Under the pieces are notes generated by a model. It had not been told where the DNA came from. It did not search any database and saw only the letters and a program-made list of their open reading frames with translations. DNA of 64,000 nt from Lactiplantibacillus daowaiensis (GTDB lineage Bacteria > Bacillota > Bacilli > Lactobacillales > Lactobacillaceae): assembly GCF_005405085.1 (NCBI RefSeq), contig NZ_BJDJ01000008.1:1-64000 (forward strand), written 5' to 3'. Shown piece by piece: positions 27,526 to 37,311 of the stretch (positions are counted from its first letter, which is position 1; each line of letters opens with the position of its first letter). The translations under genes and the position numbers were made by a program.

Positions 27526-29091
27526 GTGACTAATTCAAATGATGAGCTACTAAGCTACCGGCCAATTTTTAAAAAATATGATGAATATGCTAACTTTGAA
27601 GGTTATCCGACGATGGATTAAAAAGAAACCCTACGTTATTTCGACGGTGTGATGGCTGGTATTACGCAACAACCAATCTCCAAATGGACGCGAGCATCCA
27701 TGTTACAAGGGTTAACTGAGATTACGGATACGGCTGAATCAGATCCTGATAACGATGCGTCAGATATTCTGATTTTAACTTTTGATGTAGTGTCAGCTTA
27801 TTTGCGTTGTTTAGTAGATAATCAAATCATTAAGGTGAACTTTGATGACTTAGAGACCGATTTGATTAATTTTGAGATTCGATATGACTTGCAGGGACCT
27901 GTATTGGCGCCTGATTTAATCTTAAAACCACAAGCAACACAGGCTACTGCTGATGATTTGCCACAATGGCGAGATTATGTGGCACGTGATATTAAGGTCT
28001 ATACTAACGATTGGTTACAAGCCTATTTCGAGAGTGTGGCTTGGCAACATAAAACAACGCCTATTTCAAGCGATTTACTGACATTCATGGTGACAACGTT
28101 AACTGATAAGGCTTATGACAATTACCGTAAAACACCTAAGAGCTGGACGAAAAAGGCGATTACGGGCGTGCTAACGGGCTTTTTTGTTTCTAACGCGGAT
28201 CTAACCGAAGCTGAACTCCAGCAAGTGGCGCCCGCATTGACTGGATTTTTAGAGTTCGTTGCTGAGCAAGGCTGGCTAAATGCCAAGCGGGCGAGTGACT
28301 ATCAACGGTTTATCAATGCAGCGGCGCTGGAAATGCTTACTCGTGCCCAGGACCCACAAAGTGCTGGACCTGGGAAACTAATCGGTGCTGAGATGCAGAA
28401 GCAAGGGATTGATATTAGTGATCGGGATGCAGTGGCAAAGTTTATTGACCAAGTTAATGCCAATGGTGGTATTGACAGTCTGTATGAAGATAATCAAGTA
28501 TTTGCAGACGATGATGATGAGGCTCCGGATGATTTAACGACGTTGCTAAATCATCCAGATCAGTTAGCTTCAGTTGCTAAGCTATATGATCCTGATATAA
28601 ATCAGCAATACTTGAAAGACGCTCATCATCCAGTTTCAGCAGGATGGCGTCAAGCTAAAGCTATTGAAACACACACCTTGGCCGTTGAAACTGGCCTTCG
28701 ATTATGGATACAGCGCAAAGCCTATGCTATCTCAATAGCTTGGGAAGCAGCGGATTTATTAGCAGCAGTAGCGGACTTTATGGACGTTTTATATGCGCAA
28801 AACTTGGTGACACCGGAACAATGGTCGGTATCGGCATTCAAGGAGATTGGGCAATGGTTCCGCGAGACACAATCTGATATCGATTATCGTGACATGCAGC
28901 CAGTCGTGGCTGGTATTAGCGATATTTTGCATCAAACGGGTGTATTGACAAAGAAGCAAGCTGGTCAGTTGCCGGCCGCTTTCAATGGTGATGAGATTCC
29001 GGTCATTGATAAACCTAAGAAGGTTACCGGTAAAGTGATGTCGATGAAGCAAGCGCGAAAACTGCTAAAAAATAAGAAGCGTCGATGTTAA
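27526..29091 (+). pseudogene. Hypothetical gene with early nonsense codon, remainder open
   Basis: Starting at GTG 27526 behind GGAGGG, the frame reads VTNSNDELLSYRPIFKKYDE and runs to a TAA at 27619-27621, then stays open in the same frame for 490 more codons to 29091. A single C-to-T change from CAA would explain the stop. The open part (GTG 27649 or ATG 27652 as possible restart, 480 residues) is acidic, mostly helical, with a DDDDEAPDD stretch near 292 and a basic tail ending in a KNKKRRC-type cluster. No known domain is recognised. It lies between the left array and the cas genes and may be an unrelated chromosomal gene. A truncated protein could still be made. Confidence 0.7.
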
Positions 29092-29112
29092 TATTTTAGA
29101 ATGAGTTGGATT

Positions 29113-29146
29113 CGGCTACTCGCTGTTATTGGTGAGTAGCCGTTTT
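29113..29146 (+). terminator. Terminator after the 27526 gene
   Basis: CGGCTACTC and GAGTAGCCG form a 9-bp stem followed by TTTTTATT. Between here and cas3 (29717) I see the second leader-like motif, one weak small frame and no firm gene. Confidence 0.85.
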
Positions 29147-29241
29147 TATTATCAATAAGTAATAATTGATGGTGTTATTATGATATATTAAACTTGTGAT
29201 GCACGGTAGCAAATTAATTGAAAAAGGTAACTTCTCAAAAT

Positions 29242-29256
29242 TAGAATGCCGGTATA
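29242..29256 (+). repeat. Leader-like motif, copy 2, upstream of cas3
   Basis: An exact copy of TAGAATGCCGGTATA from 27322, here followed by TATTGG. It may mark a cas promoter region or the remnant of a lost array leader. Confidence 0.55.
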
Positions 29257-29381
29257 TATTGGCTAAATTAGAGTGTTAAAAGCGTGTATAGATTTGTATA
29301 GTTTTTGTAAATGAAATTTTTGAATTGAACTGCTGTGATATATTTAGTATATTCCCTGCATAACATAATGAATTCTAAAAT

Positions 29382-29576
29382 TTGAAAGTCAAAAATAGGA
29401 AAATTAGATACAACGCGGAACAAAAAGCCGGCTATTTGAACAGAATGGAATCGATGCTGGTTCAGCAAAATTATCAATTTATGAATGTGAACGGTTCTAT
29501 TGTATTGGGTATAGAAGGGGAGCAATACGATTCTGTTAAGCTATTAGGCAGATTAATTATGTATGCGCTTACATAA
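29382..29576 (+). CDS. Possible small protein of 64 residues, doubtful
   Basis: An open frame from TTG 29382 encodes a basic-then-acidic peptide with QQNYQFMNVNGSIVLGIEG. The predicted peptide has plausible protein-like composition, but no convincing ribosome-binding site precedes the TTG. It could be the 3' remnant of a longer gene. Confidence 0.25.
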   Translation: MKVKNRKIRYNAEQKAGYLNRMESMLVQQNYQFMNVNGSIVLGIEGEQYDSVKLLGRLIMYALT

Positions 29577-29716
29577 ATAGTGCGTTGCCTTAGTATCAGT
29601 AATTTAATATATAGAGGATCTTGTGAAGGCGGTGTATTGAATAAAAGGTTGACCAATAAATTTGAAGAGGTGAACACAGGCGATTTGTTAATCATAATAC
29701 GTTAAGGAGGCTATTT

Positions 29717-32473
29717 ATGGGAATGAAAGTATCCAAGCAGGCTGCTAGCCTTTGGGCAAAGAAGAAATCAGTCAACGGAAAACAGTATTGGCTTCCATTG
29801 ATTATGCATTTGATTGATACACAAAATACAATTGATTGGTTGTTTAAAAATTGGTTGAGTGAGGGGCAAAAAGATTTTTTAGGTGAAGGATTAGCAGCAG
29901 GTGACGTCTATAAGTTGGTTAAGTTTGTAGGGTTTACTCACGACTTGGGTAAAATTACACCATCGTTCGAGTCGAAGCATTTAGGAAAATATGAGAACGA
30001 ATTAGATAAAAAGTTGAAACAAAGAATAATAGATGCTGGTTTTCATGGCTTTGATGAAAAGGCGTTATCCTCAGCTGGTAAATCGCCACATGCTTTAGCT
30101 GGAGAGGCACTTCTTGAAGCCGCAAAGGTGCCAGAATCAATAGGGGCTATTATCGGTGGTCATCATGGTAAGCCAGCAAGTGATAGTCCAGATGAACAGT
30201 TGGAAGAGTATATCGCAAACTACTATCAAGACAACAAGAATGTCGAGTTGCAAAAACCATGGAAACAAGTGCAAGCAGAGCTGTTACAGTATGGATTAAA
30301 AACATCTGGTTATCAATCTATTTCAGAGATTCCAGATATTGAGCTTCCACAAGCCGTTATGCTAGAAGGACTGTTAATTATGGCGGACTGGCTAGCTTCA
30401 AGTGAATACTTAGATGGGGACCAGAATAGACCGATCTTTCCATTACTTCCAATTGATCAGCCTTGGCAAGAAACCGATATGGATGCGCGTTGTCAGCGTG
30501 CGATTGAGACTTGGAAACGAACTGATATTTGGAAGCCACAACCGGTTGACATTAAGTGTGCCTATCAAGACCGTTGGGGATTTGCCCCGCATCTAATTCA
30601 GCAAGTGATAACGAAAGCTATCAGTCAGACAATTGATCCGGGAATAGTGATTGCTGAAGCCCCAATGGGAATAGGAAAGACTGAAACGGCGCTACTGGCA
30701 ACTGAGCAATTAGCCTATAGTACCGGTAGAAATGGGCTGTTTATGGCTTTACCAACTCAGGCGACAACGAGTGCGATGTTTAGCCGTGTGACTAAATGGC
30801 TAGACGTCTTGGCAAAGCAGCAAAATAGCCACTTCCAAATCAATATAATGTCTGGTAAGGGCTCACTTAATCAAACTTATCAAAAGTTGCCTAATGCGAC
30901 TAATATTTGTGACGATCAAGATAAGTTGGCCGAGGTAGCGCTTAATAGCTGGTTTTCAGGCAAAAAGTCTATTTTATCGGAATTTACTGTAGCAACCATT
31001 GATCAGTTATTATTGATGGGCTTGAAACAAAAACATCTCTTTTTACGCCATCTAGGCATTACTGGTAAGGTGGTTGTTATTGATGAGGCTCATTCGTACG
31101 ACGTCTTTATGAACGCCTTTTTATATAAAGTAATAACATGGCTTGGTGCTTATCATGTACCAGTGGTCATTTTGTCAGCAACGTTACCGGCTGATAAACG
31201 TCGAGAGTTAGTGTACGCATACTGGGAAGGAAAATATGGAGAACTTACTCAAAAACAATTAGTTGCACCAGCCAATTGGGAGAAAACACAGGCGTATCCA
31301 TTACTAAGTATTCTAGATGGCAATCAACTGAAGCAAATTGACAGATTTTCTCAAGATAATCATCAAAAATCGATGGAAGTTCAGATCAGTCGTTTGGATA
31401 TATCGGATGATGCCCTTATTTCCCATATTATAAGCAATATCAGGGGTGGGGGTGTTGCTGGTGTTATTGTGAATACCGTAAAACGTGCTCAAAAATTGGC
31501 ACATTTAGTACCACCAGATATTAAAGTAATGGTACTTCACGCTGCATTTTTGGCAACTGATCGAGCACGGCAGACAGAAGTACTCCAGGCAACCATTGGG
31601 AAGAACGGTAGTCGACCAGATAAGTTGATTGTCATCGGGACCCAAGTATTAGAACAATCGTTAGATATTGACTTTGATGTACTTTATACAGATATCGCAC
31701 CAATGGATCTGATTCTTCAAAGAATAGGTCGACTTCATCGTCATCAAATTTTTCGACCGACCTTATTACAAGTTCCGCAAGTGTTCTTGATGGGTATAAA
31801 AGGGCCACAAGATTATGGTAGTGGCAATGAGGCTATTTATGAGAAATATTTACTCATGAAGACGGATTACTTTATACCGGCTAAGATTAATTTACCAGGA
31901 GAGATATCTTCGTTGGTACAGCAAGTTTATGACCCTAAAACGGATGATCAGGTAGCTAATATAAGTCAAGCACGAGACGACTTCATGATAAAAAAGGAGC
32001 GTAAGGAAAGTCGAGCGAATGATTTTCAAATAGGCGATCCTGATTATAGTACTGATGGGACAATTCATGATTGGCTGGGATTTGATCTTAAATCGACAAG
32101 CGAGCAAAAAATGAATGCTGCCGTACGAGATATTAAAGATACGCTTGAAGTGATTTTAGTTAAGTGTACTGACGAAGGAGATTATTTGTTGGATGGTCGG
32201 CCATTGAGTAGAGTTGCAGCCAGAGATATTGCACAGCAGACAATAAGAATTCCAGTTGCCGTGACACCAGATGATCAGCAACTGGGCGATGCAATCAAGA
32301 CATTACAGCAGTTAACCAATGATTCATTTGACGATTGGAGGACGAATCCTTGGCTTAAAGATGCATTAGCATTTCCATTGGATCAAAATTTAAAGGCGAC
32401 TTTTGAAGGTTGGCAGTTTTCATATTCTAGCAAATTTGGTTTGGATTATGTAAAGGATGATGGCTGTGAATAA
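29717..32473 (+). CDS. cas3: CRISPR-associated helicase/nuclease Cas3 (type I-E)
   Basis: The 918-residue effector unwinds and degrades DNA marked by Cascade. The N-terminal HD nuclease domain shows FTHDLGK near residue 75 and GGHHGKP near 150. The SF2 helicase has EAPMGIGKTETALLA (Walker A region, about 312), VVIDEAHSYD (DEAH, about 455), SATLP and a motif VI QRIGRLHRH near 670. All motifs are intact. ATG 29717 follows TTAAGGAGG. Its end overlaps cse1, heading a six-gene interference operon. Confidence 0.96.
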   Translation: MGMKVSKQAASLWAKKKSVNGKQYWLPLIMHLIDTQNTIDWLFKNWLSEGQKDFLGEGLAAGDVYKLVKFVGFTHDLGKITPSFESKHLGKYENELDKKLKQRIIDAGFHGFDEKALSSAGKSPHALAGEALLEAAKVPESIGAIIGGHHGKPASDSPDEQLEEYIANYYQDNKNVELQKPWKQVQAELLQYGLKTSGYQSISEIPDIELPQAVMLEGLLIMADWLASSEYLDGDQNRPIFPLLPIDQPWQETDMDARCQRAIETWKRTDIWKPQPVDIKCAYQDRWGFAPHLIQQVITKAISQTIDPGIVIAEAPMGIGKTETALLATEQLAYSTGRNGLFMALPTQATTSAMFSRVTKWLDVLAKQQNSHFQINIMSGKGSLNQTYQKLPNATNICDDQDKLAEVALNSWFSGKKSILSEFTVATIDQLLLMGLKQKHLFLRHLGITGKVVVIDEAHSYDVFMNAFLYKVITWLGAYHVPVVILSATLPADKRRELVYAYWEGKYGELTQKQLVAPANWEKTQAYPLLSILDGNQLKQIDRFSQDNHQKSMEVQISRLDISDDALISHIISNIRGGGVAGVIVNTVKRAQKLAHLVPPDIKVMVLHAAFLATDRARQTEVLQATIGKNGSRPDKLIVIGTQVLEQSLDIDFDVLYTDIAPMDLILQRIGRLHRHQIFRPTLLQVPQVFLMGIKGPQDYGSGNEAIYEKYLLMKTDYFIPAKINLPGEISSLVQQVYDPKTDDQVANISQARDDFMIKKERKESRANDFQIGDPDYSTDGTIHDWLGFDLKSTSEQKMNAAVRDIKDTLEVILVKCTDEGDYLLDGRPLSRVAARDIAQQTIRIPVAVTPDDQQLGDAIKTLQQLTNDSFDDWRTNPWLKDALAFPLDQNLKATFEGWQFSYSSKFGLDYVKDDGCE

Positions 32474-34232
32474 TAATAGTTTTAATTTGACAACGGAGCC
32501 GTGGATAAAAGTAATTGAAATGCAGACTAACCAGGAGCGAACAGTTTCACTGATTGATATTTTTGAGAATGCACAAGAATATCGTCAGTTAGCGGGGGAA
32601 ATGCGTACCCAAGATTTAGCGATTTTTCGACTGTTACTGGCGATTTTAACGACAGTTTATTCACGGTTTAACGCAGACGATAAGCGCTATCCTTGGGTAA
32701 ACATGGATGCAAGTTCGATGTCATTTAAGATTGACAAAGGAAAGTTTAATCGAAAAAGTAGTCGACAGCAGCTCTTAGCTACTTGGGAAAAACTGTATCA
32801 ATCTGGTCACTTTTCTGGAGCTGTTATTCAGTATTTGAAGCAATATGAATCACGGTTTGATTTTTTTGGTCAGCGACCATTCTATCAGATTGTTGCTAAA
32901 GACTATGATGTTTTAGTTGATGATGAAAAGAAAAAGATTGCTACGGGTAACGGACAGGTCGCGGTACAACAGATTAATCGACGTGTCTCCGAAAGTGCCA
33001 ATTCACGGGCGATATTTTCACCTCGGTCACCTGATATGAAAAATAAAATTCAATTGGACGAATTAATTCGTTGGATTATTAGTTATCAAAACTTCACAGG
33101 TACCACAGATAAAACTGCAATAAAAGTAGACAATCAAACAAGCAAGCTTAGAGCGGGTGGTGTTTATAATCTAGGTGGCTGGCTTTATGGCATTAGGCCA
33201 GTTTTTGCTAAAGGGCACTCGCTATTTGAGACGCTGCTGTTAAATTTAGTGCTGGTTACGACGCAAAATGGTAGTAATAAGTATAACATTCAGAAGCCTG
33301 TGTGGGAGTATGACTCAGTCCTCGATTATATTAAAGAACGAAAGAAACGAATTCGACCAGATAATTTGGCTGAATTGTATACAGAGTGGTCAAGAATTTT
33401 ATGTATCCAGTGGGATGAGGATAAGCAGCCAAGTATATTTAGCGCAAAGATTCCGATTTTTGAAGCTGCGAATTTGTTTATTGAGCCGATGACAACTTGG
33501 AAAGTCTCCCCTAAAACTAGTGACTATTTGCCAGATAGGCAAAAACTAAGCTCATTGGGCATTGCTATGTGGCGTAACTTTGGTCAATACGTTAAAATTT
33601 GGCAAAAAGATAGCCAACCAGAACCAGGAATTGTCGCTTGGTTGCGGATTCTTAAAAGAGAAAAGTTAATTTCAAAAGATGATGCCATAGTTTTAAATTC
33701 AATCAGTTTGATTAAAGACAAGACATCGGCCTCGCAATTGCCAGTTGCTGAAGTGGTCGATGATATGCAGTTACAAGTTGCAGTTTTATTTGCTGAAGAA
33801 GATACAACTAGAAGATACTGGCTTGTACGTATTGAAGATGTGATTCAAATGACTCAAACCATTGGAAAATACTATTTTCACTTTATAGAAAATATTGGCC
33901 GAATTCGTAGGGTTAGTAATCCTAAGGCGTTTGGCAATCAAATGAGTGGAAAATTTTATGAGCAATTAAATGAGCCGTTTAAGAAATGGTTAGCAGGATT
34001 AACAGATCAAGACGATCGAGATGAGAAAGTTAATCTTTGGAAACGACAGCTTAAAGAGATTGTAGCTGAGGCCACTAATGATGTGATGAATACGAGTACA
34101 TCAAAAGATATCAGAGGCATCATGATTGATCGTAAAGATAAGGGCAAAGTCGTTGGAAAGAAAGAAATTAATATTTTTACGGAAAAGAATCAATTAATGG
34201 TAAGTGTCAATCGCCGTCTTAAAAAGGAATGA
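32466..34232 (+). CDS. casA: Cascade large subunit Cse1 (CasA, Cas8e)
   Basis: The 588-residue protein begins NNNSFNLTTEPWIKVI, the typical Cse1 N-terminus, and carries the long alpha/beta domain that recognises PAM and recruits Cas3. I chose GTG 32466 because AAAGGA at 32452-32457 is eight bases upstream; ATG codons at 32457 and 32460 are too close to it. It overlaps the end of cas3, and cse2 follows immediately. No interruption seen. Confidence 0.92.
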   Translation: MNNNSFNLTTEPWIKVIEMQTNQERTVSLIDIFENAQEYRQLAGEMRTQDLAIFRLLLAILTTVYSRFNADDKRYPWVNMDASSMSFKIDKGKFNRKSSRQQLLATWEKLYQSGHFSGAVIQYLKQYESRFDFFGQRPFYQIVAKDYDVLVDDEKKKIATGNGQVAVQQINRRVSESANSRAIFSPRSPDMKNKIQLDELIRWIISYQNFTGTTDKTAIKVDNQTSKLRAGGVYNLGGWLYGIRPVFAKGHSLFETLLLNLVLVTTQNGSNKYNIQKPVWEYDSVLDYIKERKKRIRPDNLAELYTEWSRILCIQWDEDKQPSIFSAKIPIFEAANLFIEPMTTWKVSPKTSDYLPDRQKLSSLGIAMWRNFGQYVKIWQKDSQPEPGIVAWLRILKREKLISKDDAIVLNSISLIKDKTSASQLPVAEVVDDMQLQVAVLFAEEDTTRRYWLVRIEDVIQMTQTIGKYYFHFIENIGRIRRVSNPKAFGNQMSGKFYEQLNEPFKKWLAGLTDQDDRDEKVNLWKRQLKEIVAEATNDVMNTSTSKDIRGIMIDRKDKGKVVGKKEINIFTEKNQLMVSVNRRLKKE

Positions 34233-34237
34233 AAAAC

Positions 34238-34852
34238 ATGGTTAGTGAAATTGAGCGAGCTACTACCCGGATTATTAAAGCACTCTATCGAGATGGTTCC
34301 CTGGATAAAAAGGCCTTATATGGGTTGAAGAATGCAAGAGATATTACAAGTTTACAGGCGCAAGCTGTCTGGCATGTCATGATGGCAAATATGCAAAGAG
34401 ATATGCTCAGTACGGAAGGTAACCTAGAGCCAACTGCAGCTGAGGTTGCAGTTTTTACAGCAATCCAATTTTATGCAATTTATCAGCAAGGAAATTCTCA
34501 ATTTGTTTATGAATCATATATTAACGAAGAGGGTATGCCGCTGTTTGAAGCGCTAGCAGATTTGAGACAGCAAAGAAAGCAAGATAGTGGCAACAGTCAG
34601 GCCCTTGATAATAGAGTGAAATCATTATTGGCGTCTTCAAACGTCAAAAGTATTATTAATGAACTTTCTCACCTGATTGGAATTTTAAAATCTGATGAGA
34701 AATTAAGAAAGCTGGATTATGGTCTTTTAGCACGTGACCTATTTAAACTGCAAGGAAGTTATAGACAAGCAAATCAGATTCGGTTTCTTTGGGGCGAACA
34801 ATATTTTTGGGAAAGTTATGCAGACAATCAAGTTGAAGGAGAAAAGGCATAA
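34238..34852 (+). CDS. casB: Cascade small subunit Cse2 (CasB)
   Basis: The 204-residue all-helical protein is in the Cse2 position and size class. In Cascade it forms the dimer along the belly that stabilises the crRNA-DNA hybrid. ATG 34238 is nine bases after AAGGA; an ATG at 34229 adjoins that site directly and is a less likely start. Features such as DIARDLFKLQGSYRQANQIRFLWGEQYF-like C-terminal helices fit the family. The stop overlaps cas7 as TAATG. Confidence 0.88.
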   Translation: MVSEIERATTRIIKALYRDGSLDKKALYGLKNARDITSLQAQAVWHVMMANMQRDMLSTEGNLEPTAAEVAVFTAIQFYAIYQQGNSQFVYESYINEEGMPLFEALADLRQQRKQDSGNSQALDNRVKSLLASSNVKSIINELSHLIGILKSDEKLRKLDYGLLARDLFKLQGSYRQANQIRFLWGEQYFWESYADNQVEGEKA

Positions 34853-35946
34853 TGGCTGATAAAAATTTATATATTGATTTGAACGTTTTACAAACCGTTC
34901 CATCGTCAAATTTAAATCGTGATGATACTGGTGCACCAAAGACAGCGTTGTATGGTAGTGTTAACCGGGCCCGAGTTTCGTCGCAAAGTTGGAAACGTGC
35001 AATACGTGAAGCTTTCAAACAAGATGATATTTCAACTGGTGTACGTACTAAAGATGTTGTAGCGATGTTAGTAACAGCATTGAAGCGGTTGAATCCAGCT
35101 TTAAATGATGAGGATGCTATGAGTAAGGCCGACGAGATCCTTATTGATGCAAAAATTAAGAACAAGAATAATAGTAAGAACAAAAATAAAGACAAACAAC
35201 TGGACGCATTGCTATTTACTAGCCCTGGACAGATTGCTAAAGTGGCACAATATGCAACAGATAATGAAAAATTAAATGATAAGGAACTCAAAGATATCTG
35301 GAAACATGATCAATCTTTAGACTTAGCCTTGTTTGGCCGAATGGTAGCTAACAATCCAGAACTTAATGTGGATGCATCAGCACAAGTAGCACATGCGATT
35401 TCAACACACGAGGTGATTCCCGAGTTTGACTATTTTACGGCATTGGATGATCGAAAACCAGAAGACACGAATGGTGCTGCTATGTTGGGGAGTATTGCGT
35501 TTAACTCGGCAACTTTATATCGGTATGCTAACTTGAATATGAATGAATTGGTTAAAAATTTAAATAGTGAGAACGCTATTAAGGGTGCAGTGGCATTTAT
35601 TAAAGATTTCATACTTTCAATGCCAACGGGTAAGCAAAATACCTTTGCAAATAAGACATTACCGAGCTATGTGATGATTACAATTCGAACGGATACGCCA
35701 GTTAATCTTGTCTCGGCTTTTGAAGAGCCAGTTGCCCCCAACAATGGCTATATTAAACCATCGATTGTAAGATTTGAAGATGAATACGAAACGACTTTGA
35801 AACTAGTAGAACGGCCGCTTCAAAATTGGGTATTGAGTAAACAAGCATCAAAAGTTGGGGACAACGTGGCAAATTTATCAGAACTCTTAAATAAAATCAC
35901 AACGGTTTTATCAGAGGTGACGCAGAATGAAAACATTAACGATTAG
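34852..35946 (+). CDS. cas7e: Cascade backbone subunit Cas7e (CasC, Cse4)
   Basis: The 364-residue RAMP-type protein polymerises along the crRNA. The start YIDLNVLQTVPSSNLNRDD and the ARVSSQSWKRAIR motif are characteristic, as is EFDYFTALDD. An unusual Lys/Asn-rich segment (about residues 103-121, KIKNKNNSKNKNKDK) sits in a region expected to be a loop. ATG 34852 follows GAAGGAGAAAAGGC. Overlaps the next gene by 20 bases. Confidence 0.94.
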   Translation: MADKNLYIDLNVLQTVPSSNLNRDDTGAPKTALYGSVNRARVSSQSWKRAIREAFKQDDISTGVRTKDVVAMLVTALKRLNPALNDEDAMSKADEILIDAKIKNKNNSKNKNKDKQLDALLFTSPGQIAKVAQYATDNEKLNDKELKDIWKHDQSLDLALFGRMVANNPELNVDASAQVAHAISTHEVIPEFDYFTALDDRKPEDTNGAAMLGSIAFNSATLYRYANLNMNELVKNLNSENAIKGAVAFIKDFILSMPTGKQNTFANKTLPSYVMITIRTDTPVNLVSAFEEPVAPNNGYIKPSIVRFEDEYETTLKLVERPLQNWVLSKQASKVGDNVANLSELLNKITTVLSEVTQNENIND

Positions 35947-36625
35947 ATTCGCTGCGCCTTTGCAATCATATGGTAATGAGGCCAGTTTTAACTATCGTAC
36001 TACCAATCCATATCCCACTAAGAGTGCAGTGATTGGGATGGTTGCGGCGGCCTTAGGTTATCAACGAACGGATCAACGGATTTTACAACTTAATGAGTTA
36101 AGTTTTGCCGTTAGAATCGATCAAGTTGGATCGATTCTAACGGACTATCAGGTAGTTGAATGGAAAGCAAATTCCCGTAAAGTTACGTATCGAGATTACA
36201 TTCAGGATGCTGTATTTATGGTGGCATTGGGCAGTGAAGATGTAACACTAATTGAAACAATCGAACAAGCATTGCATCAGCCACGGTTCCCGTTGTTCTT
36301 CGGTCGGCGTTCAAATCCACCAGCAGGTGTGTTGAAGACCCAACAATTTTCAGATATGCAACCAGTGGCAGTACTTAAAATTGTGGATTGGCGGGCATCG
36401 TCATGGTATCAACGGAAGGCTGAATGTCAAAAAAAGACCCCAATATTAGATATTATTGCAGATGCTAATCTGATTCCAGATGGGGATAGCACAATAGTTA
36501 AAGACAATGTAGGCTCGTTTGATCAACGAAATCGTTATCATAAATTTCGGGCGATTGCTAGAACTACAGTGAAGTCAGCTGATTTAAACGTCTCAACTGA
36601 CCATGACATTATGGGTGCTATCTAG
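35927..36625 (+). CDS. cas5e: Cascade subunit Cas5e (CasD)
   Basis: The 232-residue RAMP protein caps the 5' handle of the crRNA. The N-terminus (TIRFAAPLQSYGNEASFNYR, then YPTKSAVIGMVAAALG) matches the family, and the glycine-rich region FFGRRSNPPAG is present. ATG 35927 lies inside the end of cas7 after GAGGTGACGC. Full length. Confidence 0.94.
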   Translation: MKTLTIRFAAPLQSYGNEASFNYRTTNPYPTKSAVIGMVAAALGYQRTDQRILQLNELSFAVRIDQVGSILTDYQVVEWKANSRKVTYRDYIQDAVFMVALGSEDVTLIETIEQALHQPRFPLFFGRRSNPPAGVLKTQQFSDMQPVAVLKIVDWRASSWYQRKAECQKKTPILDIIADANLIPDGDSTIVKDNVGSFDQRNRYHKFRAIARTTVKSADLNVSTDHDIMGAI

Positions 36626-36637
36626 AAAGGACATGCG

Positions 36638-37309
36638 ATGTATTTATCAAGAGCTGAAATCGATGTTAAAAATCGATATAAAACAAAGGATTTAACTCAT
36701 CTTGGTGCTTATCATAATTGGGTTGAACAAAGCTTCCCGGATGAAATCGCTGCTGAAAAACGAACCCGCCATTTATGGCGGATTGATGTCTTAGCGGGTA
36801 AGCAGTATTTAGTAGTCTTAAGTGAAGTTGAGCCTGACCCGAAAAAACTGGCCATGTATGCGGTGCCGGGAACAGTTATTACGAAATCGTATGATAAATT
36901 TCTGAATCAGATTAAAACGGGTCAGTTAATGCGCTTTAGATTAACCGCTAATCCAACCCGTACCGTGACTCAACCAGGCAAGAAGCAAGGCCGCGTTGTG
37001 CCACATATTACGATGACTCAACAATGCCAATGGTTAATTGATCGGGCGGAAAAGTCAGGTTTTAACTTGGTTGATCAAGTCGACGTAGCGAATCCTGAAC
37101 AAACAGCGACCCCAGCTTTTAGTGTAGTTAATCGCGATTGGCCAATGCTTCACCGAAAAGTTGGTCGTGGTGTCCGTCTCAGTCGGGTCACTTTTGAAGG
37201 CCTACTGCGTGTCAGTGATGTGGCAACTTTTAAACAGACGCTGACGCAGGGCATTGGCCGTGAAAAGGCGTTTGGTATGGGACTGATGACGGTGATTCCA
37301 GAGGATTAG
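36638..37309 (+). CDS. cas6e: CRISPR endoribonuclease Cas6e (CasE)
   Basis: The 223-residue pre-crRNA processing nuclease begins YLSRAEIDVKNRYKTKDLTHLGAYHNWVEQSF; the His in GAYHNW is at the place of the catalytic His of CasE. It ends with the glycine-rich GIGREKAFGMGLMTVIP motif of RAMP proteins. ATG 36638 follows AGAAAGGACATGCG. It is the last intact cas gene; cas1 and cas2, which normally follow, are reduced to the scar at 37312. Confidence 0.94.
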   Translation: MYLSRAEIDVKNRYKTKDLTHLGAYHNWVEQSFPDEIAAEKRTRHLWRIDVLAGKQYLVVLSEVEPDPKKLAMYAVPGTVITKSYDKFLNQIKTGQLMRFRLTANPTRTVTQPGKKQGRVVPHITMTQQCQWLIDRAEKSGFNLVDQVDVANPEQTATPAFSVVNRDWPMLHRKVGRGVRLSRVTFEGLLRVSDVATFKQTLTQGIGREKAFGMGLMTVIPED

Positions 37310-37311
37310 CG

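Noticed and set aside
29345-29373. Sequence GTATATTCCCTGCATA resembling a CRISPR repeat upstream of cas3
   Set aside because: Only the first half resembles the repeat, with an insertion; no second copy or spacer period nearby.
29637-29706. Small frame from TTG with AAGGCGG upstream, 22 codons, before cas3
   Set aside because: Weak start, no conserved features, and it ends right at the cas3 ribosome-binding site; likely chance.
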